Below, in pieces: positions 46,382 to 60,698 of a stretch of DNA of 64,000 bases (the first letter of the stretch is position 1; the number at the start of each line of letters is the position of its first letter). The position numbers and the translations under genes are program-made. The stretch is from NCBI RefSeq assembly GCF_007655135.1, contig NW_022204492.1, positions 1 to 64,000 on the forward strand, read 5' to 3'. The stretch is from Punica granatum. Taxonomy: Eukaryota > Streptophyta > Magnoliopsida > Myrtales > Lythraceae. The notes under the pieces were generated by a model, which saw only the letters and a list, made by a program, of their open reading frames with translations, did not search any database and was not told the DNA's origin.

Positions 46382-49300
46382 AAGAGGAACCACTTAGTAG
46401 TAAATGGTCAGTGTGTCAAACAGCTATAAGAATGAAATGAGCCCGGCGAATATGCTTCGAGGTGTAAGAATTTTCTAAGTTTCTATGTTGTAAGTACGTG
46501 AAAAATGTCAAAAAATATACGTACGCATATTTTATTTATAAAGATCTAAGGAATATATATTTGTTAATTATTTTGTTGTGTTTTATATACATATTTTTCT
46601 AATTCAAAGTGAACCTTACGTTTTTTATCATTAGAGTATTCTATCTATTTAATGGTTGTGTGAATGTCATTCTGCCTAAATATGTATTTACTGGAATTAC
46701 TTATATAAGAGGTACATGGAATTACGCCCACATAATGGGGTAGGACATCTTCACGAGAAAAGTGAAAGAATAAAAATCAAACTTTGACAAAAGTCCATGA
46801 TTGAAAGAATTTGATACATTAGTAGATCAATTTGAATTATTCATAACCCATTGAATTACTGAATACTATGCCAAATCAACACCATCTGCAAAATAGGAAT
46901 GTTAACTACTCTAAGGTCTACGTATGACTCGTCGATACAGATTTAGATTTTAAGAGAAAGCATTATGTGATTGAAAAATTCGGGTAAATATCAATCCTAC
47001 TCCCTAAACTTTTCCTTCTTGCTAATTGTCACTCCTCAAACTTTCAAGAGTAAAATCTCACTATCTGAACTATTGCAAATGGAATTGTTACTCCCCATAT
47101 GGTCAAAGGTCCAACGATGCCTTCGCAAAGACCCAAGATATCCCTTCTTACTTTCTATTTTTTAAAACAAAAGCACAACACAATTTTAAGTATATATCAT
47201 TTTTATGTGCTGTTAAAAATAACATGTTTTAATATTTCAAATGTAACAAAACAAAAAATTGCCAAAAAAATGATAAAGTTAGATATTTTTGCTTGAAAGT
47301 ATTTTTGTTGACCGATTACATTTAATTATAAACAATATGTGCTTGGTTGGATGTTTTTACTGACATTTTTGGGAACCTTAGGAGCCATTGATATATTGCC
47401 CTTATAAATGTTACCTCTACTTTTTAACCAAGTAAGATTATTCATTTAGCCGGAGGTCTTTCTTTCTAGACACACCGATTCTTCTAAGACCTTTGGCCAA
47501 AAAAATGATTCTTACAAGACCTGTTCATCAATTTAATATTTCAATATAAACTATAAAATAAAATTATATAAATGCAAAGTTGCAAAATGAGCAAAATCTT
47601 TTTTTACATAAATTATATTTGTTGCTACTACAAAATTGTGTTTACTCCTCGTCCTTGATATCTTCGCATCTTGCTATAGAATATGGAAAAAGAAGAATAA
47701 TATCAACAAAAATAAAACATAAAGTCATTTTAGAATAGGAACAACTAAATTAATGATGGAAAATACTATTAGAAATAAAAGGAAGATACTTTTAAGATTG
47801 GAAAATAATATACATAAAGGATAGTAGCCACGATCTTGATGTGTTTACTAAGTTGGGACGGAAAACTTTCATGAACAAAGCAAAAATGAAAAAAAAATTA
47901 CAAAAACACAAAAACGAATAAAAAGAAGAACACAGGAGAAAAAAAATCGACGTATTCACAGGTATTTGCGCTTGTGTATTTTGATAAGGAAGGTGAAGAG
48001 GGGTTCGACCAGGAAAAAAGGTAATGCATAGATTTACTTTCCAATTTCATAAATTAAATAATCCATTTAAGTTTTAATTTTATATTACCTAATAAATCAA
48101 ATAGATAGGCGGATGAAATTTCTTTCTTTTATTCCTTAAAAATTATATGAAATAAATGATATGATAAATTAAATTATTAAAATAACATAAAACTAAGACA
48201 GATTGCTAGAGTATGAAAAGCTTCCATGCTCTGCCTCACAACAATCAAAAGAATACAAGTCTACTGAGGAAGGTGACGAGGGGTTTCGAGCATAAAAAAG
48301 AGAAAAAAAAAAGTGATGGGGCAATTTTTTTCCTTTTTTATAAATTAAATAATTCATTAGTTTTTTCACTTGAAATTGCCTAAAAAACCGATATGCGTAT
48401 ATGGATAAATTTCTTTCTTTTACTTTTTGACTCATTAAAAATTTACTTATATATATAATATAATAAATCAAGTTATTAAAAAACGACAACAATGTCGTAC
48501 CCAAAAAAATAACATAACACTAAGAAAGATTGTAAGAATATGAACAATTTCCATACTCTCCCTTAGAATGTTCAAAAGGATGCAAGTTCATAGTATTTAT
48601 TTATGTCGATTTCTGTAGATTTATATAGATATGGCTTCAATTAATCAATGTGAATATATATATATATATATAAATAGTTGCTTATATTTACATAAACAGA
48701 GATAAATTTGCCTGCATGTATATATTTCCTAACATATCAGAAAACTATGTTTAATATTGGAAACGATGGGTAGCTTTCACCAAATCAAACGTTATTGTTG
48801 GAAATCAGAATCAGATGTGCCGACTAACGCCAGGCAACATATGCAAGTTTAGTCGAAAGAATAACGCATATGCTCATAGCTTTGGTTACATACGATACAG
48901 ATAGAAACAAATGAAAGGGTACCAAAGGATGTCCTCCTCCGTAAAATTGGACAGAACAATTTGGTTATGTTTGTTATGAGATTTGGTGCCTTCTCCCAAC
49001 ATACATTCCACAGTATCAGTCTTAATTTACCATCTGAGGTGTATACATATAAATTCATCAGTCTCTTCTATCAGTTGCAAGACATTAATTGTATGTTCAG
49101 ACCTGCAGAGTAAAATCCAAATGAATGAGGCGTAGAGTTGCCACGCATGCTCTCGTCTTATAATTAAAATGTTTCAGGTTTGATACCCAGTGAGATTATC
49201 TATATTCCTTTATTAATTATTAGTATTTCAATTTCATTGTACTAGCCTCTAATTGGATCTATGTCCAAAGGATCACATCTACTAGGAAAAAATATTTTGT

Positions 49301-50411
49301 TTAAGTTCGACTTGTAGTGACATATGAAATAGGGGACGGTATAAATTTAACAACACTCTTTTCCCCGGATATGGGCCTCCCTTATAATTGAAAAAAAAAA
49401 TCCAAATGAATTGAGACATCAAAAGTTAAAGGAAGCTTCCAGATTGCAAGAGGTGTGAAAATTGAAATTCATAATACGGAAAAATATTATATTCATTATT
49501 TCTTTTTTTTTTCTTTTATTTGCTTTGAAGGCTTGGAAGGCAAGAAGTGACTAGCACCAAAGGGACGTATCATAGTTAGATGAGAGTTGCGGGAGCATTC
49601 TCCCACATGCAACGGTCTCCCCCAACAATTAAATCCTCCCGCATAGTACAGCCGGACAAGAAACTATTAGATGATTTCATTATTAGATGATTTGGGATCA
49701 CGTCTAAAAGTTTATGATAGATAAATATAATCGCAGTCAAGGATCTTATCGAGAGTGAAAAGAGATATCGATTCCGTGCCAATCAAACAAAATGAAATAA
49801 AAAAGTTAATATGGAATTTGAGTCTTACTACCTAGCACAATACAAACTTTTGTAATAGATAGGAGCCCAATAACCCGTAAACAGAAGATTTGACATAGTT
49901 TAGAAGCCCGCCTTGTTATCAGTAAGTCTGAGTGTAGAAGAGAAAATAGAACTCGTGGTTACAAGTTCAAACTGCATCTACCTACAAAAAAGTTCAAACT
50001 GCGGAAGGCGATACCCAAATCGTGGTCTTGCAAAAATCCGAGAAAGCGGAAAAAGAAGTTTGTCTTGAGGTAATGTTATTGAGAACGGGTGATTAAGCAC
50101 ACGTGGTATATGTAGGTAAGCGAAATAGATAACACGTTGCCATGTGACAACCGACATTGAGAGTGAAAAGATATATTTATCCCACACTGGCCAAACAAAA
50201 AAATAAATAAATGGTTTATGTGGAGTTTGGGTCTCATCGTTTAAGAGTCCCCAACCTCTTGATGACCTACATTTTACATACCTGCATAATATATTACATC
50301 CTTTTATAAATATGGTATTATATCAGTATAATCAGTATTTTGTGTGTATATATACACACAACTTGTAAGTGATATATATGTATTTCTTGTGTAACGAAAA
50401 AGGTGTGACGT
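40099..50411. other. Unit B gene-poor stretch corresponding to 9426-19736
   Basis: Same content as unit A: AT run 40249-40282, SINE-like elements at 43490-43618 (minus), 45594-45720 and 49127-49220 (plus), AT run 46340-46376, MULE-like element 46982-47401, diverged tandem duplication 47986-48590, dispersed repeats about 49565-50255. No gene recognised. Confidence 0.6.
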
Positions 50412-50564
50412 GTGCATGAAATTAACTGGTGTCCGTGCGATAATCTCTATATGAATAGTATGACGACAATGCCGTCCTGTTCACCACATTTTCCTCTATT
50501 TATCATCCGTTCGTCAATTATGCTTATTGACCCTTCCGATCTTATCTTTTCCTCTTCAACACTC

Positions 50565-50572
50565 TATATAAG
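50565..50572 (+). promoter_or_regulatory. TATA box of SAUR gene, copy B
   Basis: TATATAAG in the same context as copy A. The leader A-run is one base shorter, so the TATA-to-ATG distance is one base less. Confidence 0.7.
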
Positions 50573-50723
50573 CCTCTTCTTACTCAATCCCCAAAGCCAC
50601 CCAATACGCATTCACTCAAAAAAAAAAAACTGAAAGCCCTAACGAGAAAAAGTACTCCGGAAACACCTTCCAGCAAAAACCCTAGTTGCATATACACCCA
50701 CGGCTAAGCTCAGAATCGACGGC

Positions 50724-51161
50724 ATGAAGAACAAGCCAGCTGGCATTGTGAAGCTCAAGACCGCTGTCGGGAAGCTGAATAAGATCAGCCTGTTACTCGG
50801 CAGGAAGCAGGAGTCCTACGACGACTTCGAGGACAGGTTTGGAGACTCCCAGAATGTCCCGGAGGATGTCAAGGAAGGGCATTTTGCAGTAATTGCAGTG
50901 GACGGGGAGCAGCTAAAGAGGTTTGTGGTCCCACTCAGCTGCCTGACTCACCCCAGATTTGTTAGGCTTTTGGAGCAGGCTGCCGAGGAGTATGGGTTCG
51001 ACCACGGGGGAGCACTGGCTATCCCGTGCAGGCTGAGCGAGCTCGAGAGAATACTCGCCGAGGGAGTGGAATCTGGAGACTCCAGTGATGAAGCTGCTGA
51101 CTGGGTTGGTTCCAGTAAAACTACTGTGCAAATGAATGAATTATTAGTGAAGGCAGTATAG
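50724..51161 (+). CDS. SAUR family protein (copy B)
   Basis: Second copy of the small auxin-up RNA gene, 145 residues and identical in protein sequence to the one at 20050-20487. The SAUR domain is at about residues 51-113, with GHFAVIAVDG, KRFVVPLSCLTHPRF and EEYGFDH in the usual order, a basic N-terminus and an acidic Ser/Asp tail. It is intronless. The TATA box, leader and downstream flank are duplicated with it, so both copies should share regulation and together double the dose. The role (growth control, probably through PP2C.D phosphatases) is inferred from the family. No sign of decay in either copy. Confidence 0.95.
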   Translation: MKNKPAGIVKLKTAVGKLNKISLLLGRKQESYDDFEDRFGDSQNVPEDVKEGHFAVIAVDGEQLKRFVVPLSCLTHPRFVRLLEQAAEEYGFDHGGALAIPCRLSELERILAEGVESGDSSDEAADWVGSSKTTVQMNELLVKAV

Positions 51162-52548
51162 TTGATAGCTCTCGGTAAAATATGATAATTTTGCAAATGT
51201 AAAATCTCATCAATTTGATCACGAGAGATGTGGTTTAGTTGACAAATTTTATTATATATGGGTGAAACTTATCTATATTATAAGAACTTGAAACCTATCA
51301 AAAGCAGCTACATAACAAAATCCGAATAAGAATTAATTTTAACTAATTGACTGAGGATATCTAGTGATATCATGAAGATAGGAAGAAACGAAGGGATAAA
51401 ACTTTGGGCTAGTGACTTGATAATTCAGATTGCTGAACCCAGTGCTGCTCTGAGATAATTTTGAAGAATGTGATCTCATGATGATATGTAATAAATAAAA
51501 TTGCTACAATTAGCGAGAACTATGATACATCTTTTACAAAATTAATATTTATATACCCATTTGTTGCAATTTAAATTTGGTAACTTTCACACGCGGCATG
51601 ACGGGATAAAATCCCTTAAGATTTTCTAGTGCTGAAATTACATATTTTGTCACAAAAGAGGTTCAAGGGACTAATACATAAAAATAGAAATCTAATTAAA
51701 TAGAGAGTAATTGATAGTTCTATTAACGAGAATCAAACTCGCTCTTGCATTTTCCTTGTCGAGCTCAATGTGCAAGCTTTCAAGATGGCGGAAGCCCAAA
51801 ACTCTGCTTTTCTACGTGACATATCATATAACATTTGCCGGGAGCCCGGGTGGGTGGGTGTGTTTGTGGTGAGGCCTCGTGCTAGTGTGACAGAGCTCTT
51901 CCTCACAAAATTAAAAGGAAAGGGTTTCAGGCTTGGTCTATTTTTTTTTCTATTTTTTAGTTTCGGATCATGGGCACTTATCCCATTTTCAAGAATTCAA
52001 AAGAGAATATTGCGGATCAAAGTATATATTACGAATCGAAGAACTTGATTTTTTATTAGTTATGTTTATCCAATTATATTACATGATGATTTGTTTGTTA
52101 TAGATTTCTATTTATTATATTTTTAAGAGGTCACAACTTATTTTTATTTCATATTAATTTGTCCAACTGAAAATTACAACATAATTGTTGATAGAAGTGA
52201 GAGATCAACGGCCGCATGTTCCAATGATATTATCTTGTATTGATACCAACAAATGTCGATAAATTGTTCCAATTTCGTGACATTATTTTAGATCTTTCGC
52301 CCTTTCAAATAAAAGTGAGAAATGGCTATTGTTTTTATTTCATTGTGAACAATAAATAAAGTCATCCTAATAAGCAATCAAAATTCAAGGTGAAGGTGTT
52401 GGCGGTGAACTAAATGTTAATCAACATGTATTTGTTTAATTTGTGTTTTCATTGAGCTACCTGTATTCTTAGGTATGTGACCATGCCATAATGTATCATA
52501 AAACCCTAGACATGTTGAGCAGTCTACTTACTAAAGTGTCATAATCAT
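51162..52548. other. Unit B SAUR downstream region
   Basis: Same as 20488-21874: probable 3' UTR first, then spacer, with an unassigned 92-codon frame at 51770-52048. Confidence 0.4.
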
Positions 52549-53095
52549 TGTTATCAGAATCGGACCGGACCCGGTTCGACTAGCCAGATCGAGAACTGGC
52601 ACCATGTCTGGTCTGGTTTGCTTAAAAATTCAAATTGTAGATTTGAACCATCGGATCCATTAAACCGGTCGGTTTTGAGCAAAATTCCATTGAACAGGCC
52701 GGTTTTATGGGTTATATGAGTTTTTTATTTAGTGTAAAAATTGTCTGATTGTGTAAGAATTTAAACTCATAACTTCTTGCTTCCCATATTAGTATATTAC
52801 CAACCAAGCCATCACTACTTTCTTATTTTTTAAACTCTACTTTTAAGTATTTATTAAAATTCAATATTTATTTTGGAGTAAGAAATATTAAATATATATA
52901 TTTTCTTATACTATTCTTATATTTCTTTGAAATCATCGTACTTATATCTTAATTATCATAATTTTTTTTAATAATATGAATATTTATTTTATTTTAATTA
53001 AACGTGCAGTCCGACCCATCGAACTCCCGGTTGGACCCATAAACCCATGAACCCATCCCCCTTCCAGTTCATCATCTGGTCCAGTTCTGATAACA
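52549..53095. mobile_element. TIR transposon with TGTTATCAGAA ends (copy B)
   Basis: Same inverted ends as 21875-22386. It carries an extra 33 bases at 52929-52961 (between T-runs) that unit A lacks. The nested SINE-like piece is at 52749-52816 on the minus strand. Confidence 0.65.
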
Positions 53096-53557
53096 TTGAT
53101 CATAATAATGCGATTGAGTTTAACTTAAATGTGTTGTCCTATATCTTAAATTGGGATGGGTGGCAGTCATTTGTTAATAACATCACCATTCTTCCTCCCC
53201 AGGATGGTCACAGAGGCTGCCGTAGCAAATGCAATTTTTTCAATCAGAAATACATCAACTCATCTCAAATTCGTGTCAGAGCCCATTTGGGTGGTGTTGC
53301 TGAAAAAAAAAAAAATCGGCGCAGCTTTGGTGATTTTAAGCCGCACACAAGAGCAACAACATTGTAGTTTTTTCATCTTCAACAAATGTAGGCTGAGGAA
53401 GCAAGAGTGCAGGCTCAAGAGGAAGATATTCAGGTGCAGGCTGAAGAACAAAGAGGACAAGCTGAAGAGTACTAGCTCGACAGAAAGATATTCATGTTCG
53501 GATCTAGGATCCTTTGGCTCAGCCTCAGCCCCAGTCGCATGAGTTTATAGATGAATT
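53096..53557 (+). pseudogene. Coding-like debris, unidentified (copy B)
   Basis: Duplicate of 22387-22850 with one extra A in the internal A-run and a 4-base loss near 53555. The same two exon-like pieces (MVTEAAVANAIFS and AEEARVQAQEED) remain. No family recognised. Confidence 0.35.
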
Positions 53558-55462
53558 TTACCAAAAAAAAAAAGGTTTAAGATAGCTGTGACTTGACCTT
53601 ACTTCTAGAGGAAACTGATGTGATATCGAGGATAAAATTTTGAAAAATAAGAACTTTGACTTGTGTTTTATGTGAACTTTTACTAATTCATAATTCAATA
53701 TTTGTGACATTTTTCGCCAGTTAATCATAACTTTTGAGTTTATAATCATATTGTTGAGTACCTAGAAATATATTTTCTATTTTATAATTCATACAATTTT
53801 GTAACAGATACTTATTTTGAAATTTATCAAAAAAATAATATTTCACCAGAAAAGTTTGGTAAAAATTAATATATTTATATAGGGAAACTTACACCGTATA
53901 GCACGGTTTGTCGACTTTATTCATGCTATAGCACAAATCGTTTCAAATCCACACAAAAAGAAGAAGAAGAAGAAAATCACGCCATAGCAAGACGTGTATA
54001 TTCGATTAAAAGAAAAGGTGCCCACGGCGGCATCCCCCCGCCCTCCCCTCCACTCTTACATCCCCCAAACTCTTTTTTTTTTAAATATATATATATAAGC
54101 TCAATAAAACTTTATTAAAAAGATGGGAACAGATTATGAAAATTAGATGGGAGGAACATATAATCGAACTTAGCAGTTCCCAGGTTACATAGGCAAGAGG
54201 ACCACCCCAAGATGGATTGTTAATTATCAAATATCAAACATATAAGAATCACAACGAGAGAGGTCTAGAAGCTGAAAATATACCAGACATCACCGCGAGA
54301 GGACGAATGTTTAGAATTTAAAGGCTTCACATGAAAAAAAAAATCCAATCGGTTTATAATAAGAGACTGGATATTACAATTTATTTTTTCTTATAAGCTC
54401 ATTGAATATTAGTAGATGTCATTTGAAATTTTGAGATAATTCTTACGAGAAACATCCGATAGTGCTGCCCAATGCCTGAACCGACAGGTGATAGATCATC
54501 CGAATCTCCTATCCAAAACAATTTGGTTCGTTAAAAATGTAGTAGTTTAACATGTTGCAATTGAATTGTCAATATCATGTCCCGCCTGTGGATCAATATA
54601 CGTACAGTTGGTACTTACTCGGCTAATGCCTAATGAATTAGGTGTCGTCTGTGAGACTGTGACCATAAATGCCTTACACTGTTCTTGATAAAAGGAATGA
54701 CAAAGCACAACGCATGCCTTTAAGGGAGGGAGAACATAAATGACTTACATTCTTTTTCTATGTTTCCTAACAATATGTTCTGAGTATTCTGAAATTGGGG
54801 TAGTTATGTACCTCATTATATAGATTCTAGGTGTCATGAAGTTTATACGATATTCAGATCCACTCATTTATGCTCCAATATATAGATCGGTATTGCAATT
54901 TACTATAAATTATCGAAAATAAAAAATCATTAGTCTCATGTGAAAAGGCAATAATAAATAATATGGATTGATTGAAGTGATTCGATACTTTTAGCTTAAA
55001 TAAGGTTTTGGATTTAAGTATGATAAAATAAAATAAAATAAAAACATTATGGATAGAGTTTTACCCATTAATGATCAAATTCAATTTAAATTGGATTAGT
55101 TGAGACTCAATGAGTTTATGAATATCAAAGTATAAATCGAAAGGAAAAAATAAGTAAGATACATGCCATGTACATGTTACTTTTTAAAGATCGAATTAAA
55201 TAGACCTGCAAAGCGAAATAGAATAGGAAAGGAAAAAGAAATTGAGATACATATTAATATATGCATATCTAGAGACGGACGAGAGGGCTATATATTTGGT
55301 CGCTAGGATGAGATGGGATGTTCAATCGCGATGGGATCGGATTGAAAAATCCTAGGGGATTTTTATATCATAAACTGGGGATTGCAATGTGCCAAAATAT
55401 ATAAGTTGGATATGAAATTAAAATGACAAATTTGTCTCTTTTTTTTAAATAATATTTTATGA
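53558..55462. other. Unit B AT-rich stretch corresponding to 22851-24753
   Basis: Same content, including the SINE-like piece at 54148-54228 on the minus strand. No gene recognised. Confidence 0.4.
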
Positions 55463-55689
55463 CTTGTTTGGTTTGCAAATATAATTTTAAAATCACAACT
55501 TTAACTTAATTCTACCCATAATAAAACAAAATAACTCATATAAAGTCAAAAAGTGAGCCTCATTTATCTCATTTTTTCACAACAAAACAAAATAACTCAT
55601 ACAAAGTTAAAGGGCGAGTTCCATTTATACCACATTTTTTTAAAATCAAAATCTGATTTTAAAATTTTATTTTGAAATCAAATGCAGCG
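55463..55689. mobile_element. MITE, first of two related copies (unit B)
   Basis: Duplicate of 24754-24980. Confidence 0.6.
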
Positions 55690-56077
55690 TAATGTTTCTT
55701 GAAATAATTTTTTTCTACTAGCAATTAAATAAATAAAATTTGAAAATAAATCCAGTAGGCATTGGAGGAGGGCTGCTGGGACTTGTCGTCAGCCACCAAC
55801 CCACCTCAGAGAACTTACATGGCAATTTGGTAAATCTGGAAAATACTACCCTTGAACGGGGCATTTTCGTCCTTTTGGTCTACAGAATATTCTAATCCGA
55901 GCCCAATCACCTCCTGAGCCGGATTTGGGCATTAAAGAATAATTCCATCCAATTCTTGCAAATATCCAGTCCTGATAATCACCAAATTGGATAAGGATTT
56001 AAGAAATCTTACTGAATCAAACGAGGCCAAGGTTTGGATACATAGAATCAAACGAATAGGAACGCAAGTTCCTGCTC

Positions 56078-56312
56078 TGTTTGGATTCATAATTGAATTT
56101 TAAAATCTTACTATAACTTAATTCTACCCACAACAAAATAAAATAACTCATACAAAGTCAAAAAGTGGATCCATTTATACAACTCCTTTTCAAAATCAAA
56201 ATTACATAACTTATACAAAGTCAAAGAGTGAGCCCCATACATAATTATTTATACCACTCTTTTTCAAAATCAAAATTTGATTTTAAAATGTTACTTACAA
56301 ACCAAACGCAAC
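56078..56312. mobile_element. MITE, second related copy (unit B)
   Basis: Duplicate of 25369-25603. Confidence 0.6.
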
Positions 56313-57545
56313 ATTAAATTTGAGATAACCAAAATTTGATAAATTTATAAAACGAAAAAAATGAAACATATATAAATTTGGTAAAAATGAAACAAAATTC
56401 AATACATTAAAAAACGAAAAAACTGAAACATATATAAATTTGGTAAAAATGAAATGTTATATATCAATTTCCTTATACTTTGGAAAATTAAAAAAAAATG
56501 ACCATTACTTTCTCCAAACTTAAATTTTCTAACTTTTCATTACTTTTTTGTGCTTGAATACAATCAATTTTTTAATAATAATTTTTTTCATTTATTTCGT
56601 CTTTATCTCATGGAGTAATATAAAGTATAACTCTACTCAAAAGACCAGACACCCACTATTATACATACTTTGAGAATATCTTGATTTAAAGTGAAGAAAG
56701 AAACATCCAAATGTGTATTACTCATTATTTAGAATATTGGTATAATTAGTTATTTCCTAATCAATTATCTCCCCTAACCCAAGTATATTTAGGAAGCTTA
56801 TCTCATTGTTATAAGTCTGAGTACGAAAGTAGAAGTTGAGCTCGTAATCAGTTATTGAGTGTGAATGTTTAAGTGCACATGACACGTATAGATAAGTGCC
56901 AAAGTCTATATCACATGAGAGCGCGCGTTGAAATAAATTTTTTGAATATACAAAAATTGATTGCACTCAACATATTATATGAGCTCAACCGCTTGTAGAT
57001 TTGGGAAAAGTTTACAATCTATATAAATATATATTTAACTATCATGTAATAGACACAACTATAAAGGTAAATGCTAACTAACTTAAGGTCAAAATGGTTT
57101 TGTCTAAATAATATTTGGAGTTAAAAAGAATTTTTAAGGAAGATAAGTGCTATATTTAACATACTTGCCTTCATTAAATGCAAAGTTTGGTGGAATTTTG
57201 AAGGAAATAAATAGTAAAATAATGAAATATGATGGAATGTTGACGGCATGACTAACAGTGAAAAATATTCCAAAATTTGTGACATATCGTGAAAATATTT
57301 GGATTTATTAAGTGAGGTGAAAAATAAAAAAACTGTGATATATGGTATTATTTACCATATTATAAATAAACTAATATTAAATATATCAACAAGGATTACA
57401 AATTTATGATATTATGTTATTTAAAATAAATAAATTTATATACTGAAATAAAATAATTATTGTTGAGTATCGTAATTCAATTCATTTTTTCTCCTTTCCG
57501 CCCTCTCATCTGACTTGTCTCTTTCTCTCTTTTCTTTTTTTTTAA
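56313..57545. other. Unit B AT-rich spacer corresponding to 25604-26835
   Basis: No gene; same short repeats as unit A. A T-run near 57535-57543 is one base longer than in A. Confidence 0.4.
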
Positions 57546-57720
57546 GTGTGCACTTTGATATTTGAAAATTCAGTGGGTTTCAACTAATTCAGTTAAGTCG
57601 GGTCGATCCATTAAAAGCTAAAACTCTCTCAACGTGAATTTTCTTCATTCATAAAATTCGAATTCGAGACTTTATTTAAATTTAGCAAATGCTGAACCTC
57701 TTGAACTAATCCACAGTCAT
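57546..57720 (-). mobile_element. SINE-like element, family 2, unit B
   Basis: Duplicate of 26836-27010 with one substitution (GAACCTCTTG instead of GAACCGCTTG). Confidence 0.55.
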
Positions 57721-57840
57721 CTCTCTCTTCTCTCTCACTCCAAAAGATTTTCATCTATCCATATATATATTAGTTGGTCATGCTATCCCATTTCTCCGAT
57801 CCGATTAAGTGATGGATTGGTTTTAAATTATGGGTCTAAG

Positions 57841-60625
57841 TAGGGCCGGCAATATTTGACACGACACGATAACAAGACACGGAGTTAAACGAGTATGGGT
57901 TGGGATTTTTTGATATTCGGTCTAAACGGGTTGAACCCGTATAACCTGATTATACACGATTAAACCTGTTTATTTAGATGTGTTCAATTGTATTATTTAA
58001 TCGTGTAACCCGTTTACCCGTTTATCTAACTGAATTTACTGAACTATCCTTACACTAGTCTAACCCTAATTTCGAAATTTCTTCCTTCTATTCCAATTCT
58101 GCTATTCTAGACTTCCAGTAGGAGACCAGAGTTAATCTTCGCAATTTCTATTCCAAACTTCGAAATTTCTTCCTTCTATTCCAGTGCGCCTCTTTTGTCT
58201 TCCTGCTTCCATATAAGATTCATCTGATTTTCTTCCTGCTTCCACCTTATTTCCTTCGGAATTCGGATCCTTGAGTTGAATCCATCCAGATCCAGCCTCC
58301 ACCTGAGTCGAAGACGACTTTGACCGTCCGCTCAAACGACCTCCACCTGTCTCCTTCCGCCTTTTGGTCGACAGCATCCAGACAAAGGCGACCTCACCGC
58401 GCGACCTAGATCTCCACCTGAATCCTTTTTCCGTTCGCCGTTTGGTCCCATTTCTGGCGGGAACAGCTTATCCTCGATCTGTTGGCCTTCTGGTGAGTAC
58501 ATGTACCTCCCAATCCCATCCCTATTGTTGTTTTCTACGTGTTTTGGTGTTTTACTCAGGGTTAGTACGTCCAATGCTCGTCGTTTGCCCCCCAAGCCAA
58601 CGGAATCGGACTGTTGCGTGTTCCGCGCTTCCTTTATTTGCTTTGGTCGCGTCTTCGCGAGAGCAGACACACCTTCCCACTTAAAGTAGGCCCAGCACAG
58701 CATCGGGAGACTTTGCCTGATCCTCTTGATTTAGATAAAAGGCAACAACCATGCAATTGCAACAGACGTTGAAGATGAATTAAATTCGACAAAGGTCGCT
58801 CTTAAGAGCAGCTTGAAGAAACCTCCTAAGAGTAATCCGGTCCCCATTGAGCGTACGAACAAACTCCAAACAATGCATGATGGTGTCAGCGGTGCTGATG
58901 AACTTGATGAGGAAAGGAGAAGAGTTCAATGGACAGGTGCCCGTGGCAATGAGCTCATGGAGATTAGGGAGTTCGAACCCAGGTATTCAAACTTTATTAT
59001 TCAACTTATTTGCAGGGACTGCATATACTCTATTAAACCCACCAATGTGCATTTCCACTTTGGCATATTATGAAACATAATAAATTTCTGAGGAAGTTCT
59101 CTAGGAAAGTTTACAACATACAATCTTTGTCCTTTTATTGATTAATTCCACCCTTGTCTTCCCATAATACAATGGTCATCATCATTTACCCGGTCATAAT
59201 TGTTCCCCCTTTCGGCTCTAGTCAATTGGGAAAGCTTCCAACTCAAAGATGGTGTCCGTGGCTTGTTGCTCTTGATAAAACCGATGCTATTGCTTTTCCA
59301 TTAGCTAAATTGGCAGCATGTGATCTGTTCATACGTTTTATTTGGTGAGTGCAATGAGAACGCAATAGTTTGACCAGATTGAACCGGGGGGCTTTTAAGT
59401 TATTCAGGCAATGGTGGCTGAAATTTATGATGGGCCTCCCAAATCTTCTGACATCCTTCGTTCTTTGGAAATAAGTGAAAGGCAATGTGTCAATATGGTA
59501 GACTATTAGCATTCTCGAAAATTACTTGTTGGGAGAATTTTTATTTTTTTATTTTATCTATTGATATTGGAACTGTGTTTGAGAGCATTCACTTGCTACT
59601 GGAATGAACTGTCCTGGTAACCCCCGATATCACAATCATACGATTTTCATTTTCCTTTGGATCCCCAAATGTAGGTAAGTAGAAGATTGTTGTAGTACTT
59701 TTCCATGTTTGCATTCGATTGCCACTTTCTTCTGTTTCTCCCTTGCTCTTTCTTCACTCCCTTACTATATTTCTCTGGCTAATCATATCTACGTGATTGC
59801 AGCGAAACTGGTGAATCAGATGAGGAGTTGGAGAACGGTAATGAAAGGAGTTGTTCATGCACCATCATGTAGTTGGCTTTGTACCTACCAAAATAGGAAG
59901 AGGAAGAAACACCTAGACTAGAGCTCTTTCGAGATGCAGCTTCCAATCGATGTAGCGAACTAGTAGAAGCGATCATCAATCACCCTTCAGCTGATTACTA
60001 GAGAAACCAGGAGCAAGCTAGAAAGGATACTTGGAGGAGAACCGTTAGCAAAGGAATCTCATTGTATCTATGCACCAATTTTTACAGGTTAATCCAGTCA
60101 TTTGTCCATAAAAGACCGATGCGGGTTTTTATCGCTGTTGTATCACTGCACCAAGAATCTTTAAAGGGTTTCTGTTGTAGTCACTTTCCAATTTTTGGGT
60201 TGTTGTATCGATGTTTCAATAAATGGGTTATTGTTCTCATTCCTTTTCTTGTGTCCCTCCGGGTAACCGGATTAAATGGATAAACGAGTCATGTTAACGT
60301 GTCCAGGTAAACGGGTTGATCGGATAAACGGGTCGTGTTAACACGTCCGAGAAAACGGGTTAATAAGATAAACACGTCGGGTTATCATGTCCGGGTATCG
60401 ATTATAATCGTGTCGTGTATATGTATATCTATTATGACACGTTTCAATAAACAGGTTTAAACGTGTCGTGTACGGGTTGACACAGATATAAACATGTCGT
60501 ATTCGTGTTTTCAAAACCTGATCCGTTTAATAATCGTGTTGTGTATGGGTTATATGACTTGGATAACACGAATCCGTTTAGACACGACATGTATAAATAT
60601 GATATGACACGAATTATCACCCCTA
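57841..60625. mobile_element. hAT-superfamily element carrying captured host gene (copy B)
   Basis: Same TIRs, length (2785 bases) and GGTCTAAG target duplications (57833-57840, 60626-60633) as 27131-29915. It was carried along by the segmental duplication, not by a new transposition. Confidence 0.9.
58364..59872 (+). pseudogene. Captured plant gene with CaaX-like C-terminus (copy B)
   Basis: Exons correspond to a 5' exon ending at 58492, 58735-58982 and 59803-59872, with the same splice borders and the same CTIM end as copy A. One substitution in the 5' exon changes Ala to Ser in the plus-strand frame (NPFSVRRL instead of NPFAVRRL). The main exons show no change. Function unknown; probably lacks its original start codon. 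Confidence 0.65.
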
Positions 60626-60690
60626 GGTCTAAGGACGTCTTGTTAGAGCGTGGGACCTAATGTGCAGATACCGCGAGTGTTTTCTTATTC

Positions 60691-60698
60691 TATAAATA
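60691..60698 (+). promoter_or_regulatory. Candidate TATA box near unit end (copy B)
   Basis: TATAAATA, duplicate of 29981-29988, with the same downstream leader-like exon ending at 60942 before GTATGC. Confidence 0.5.
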
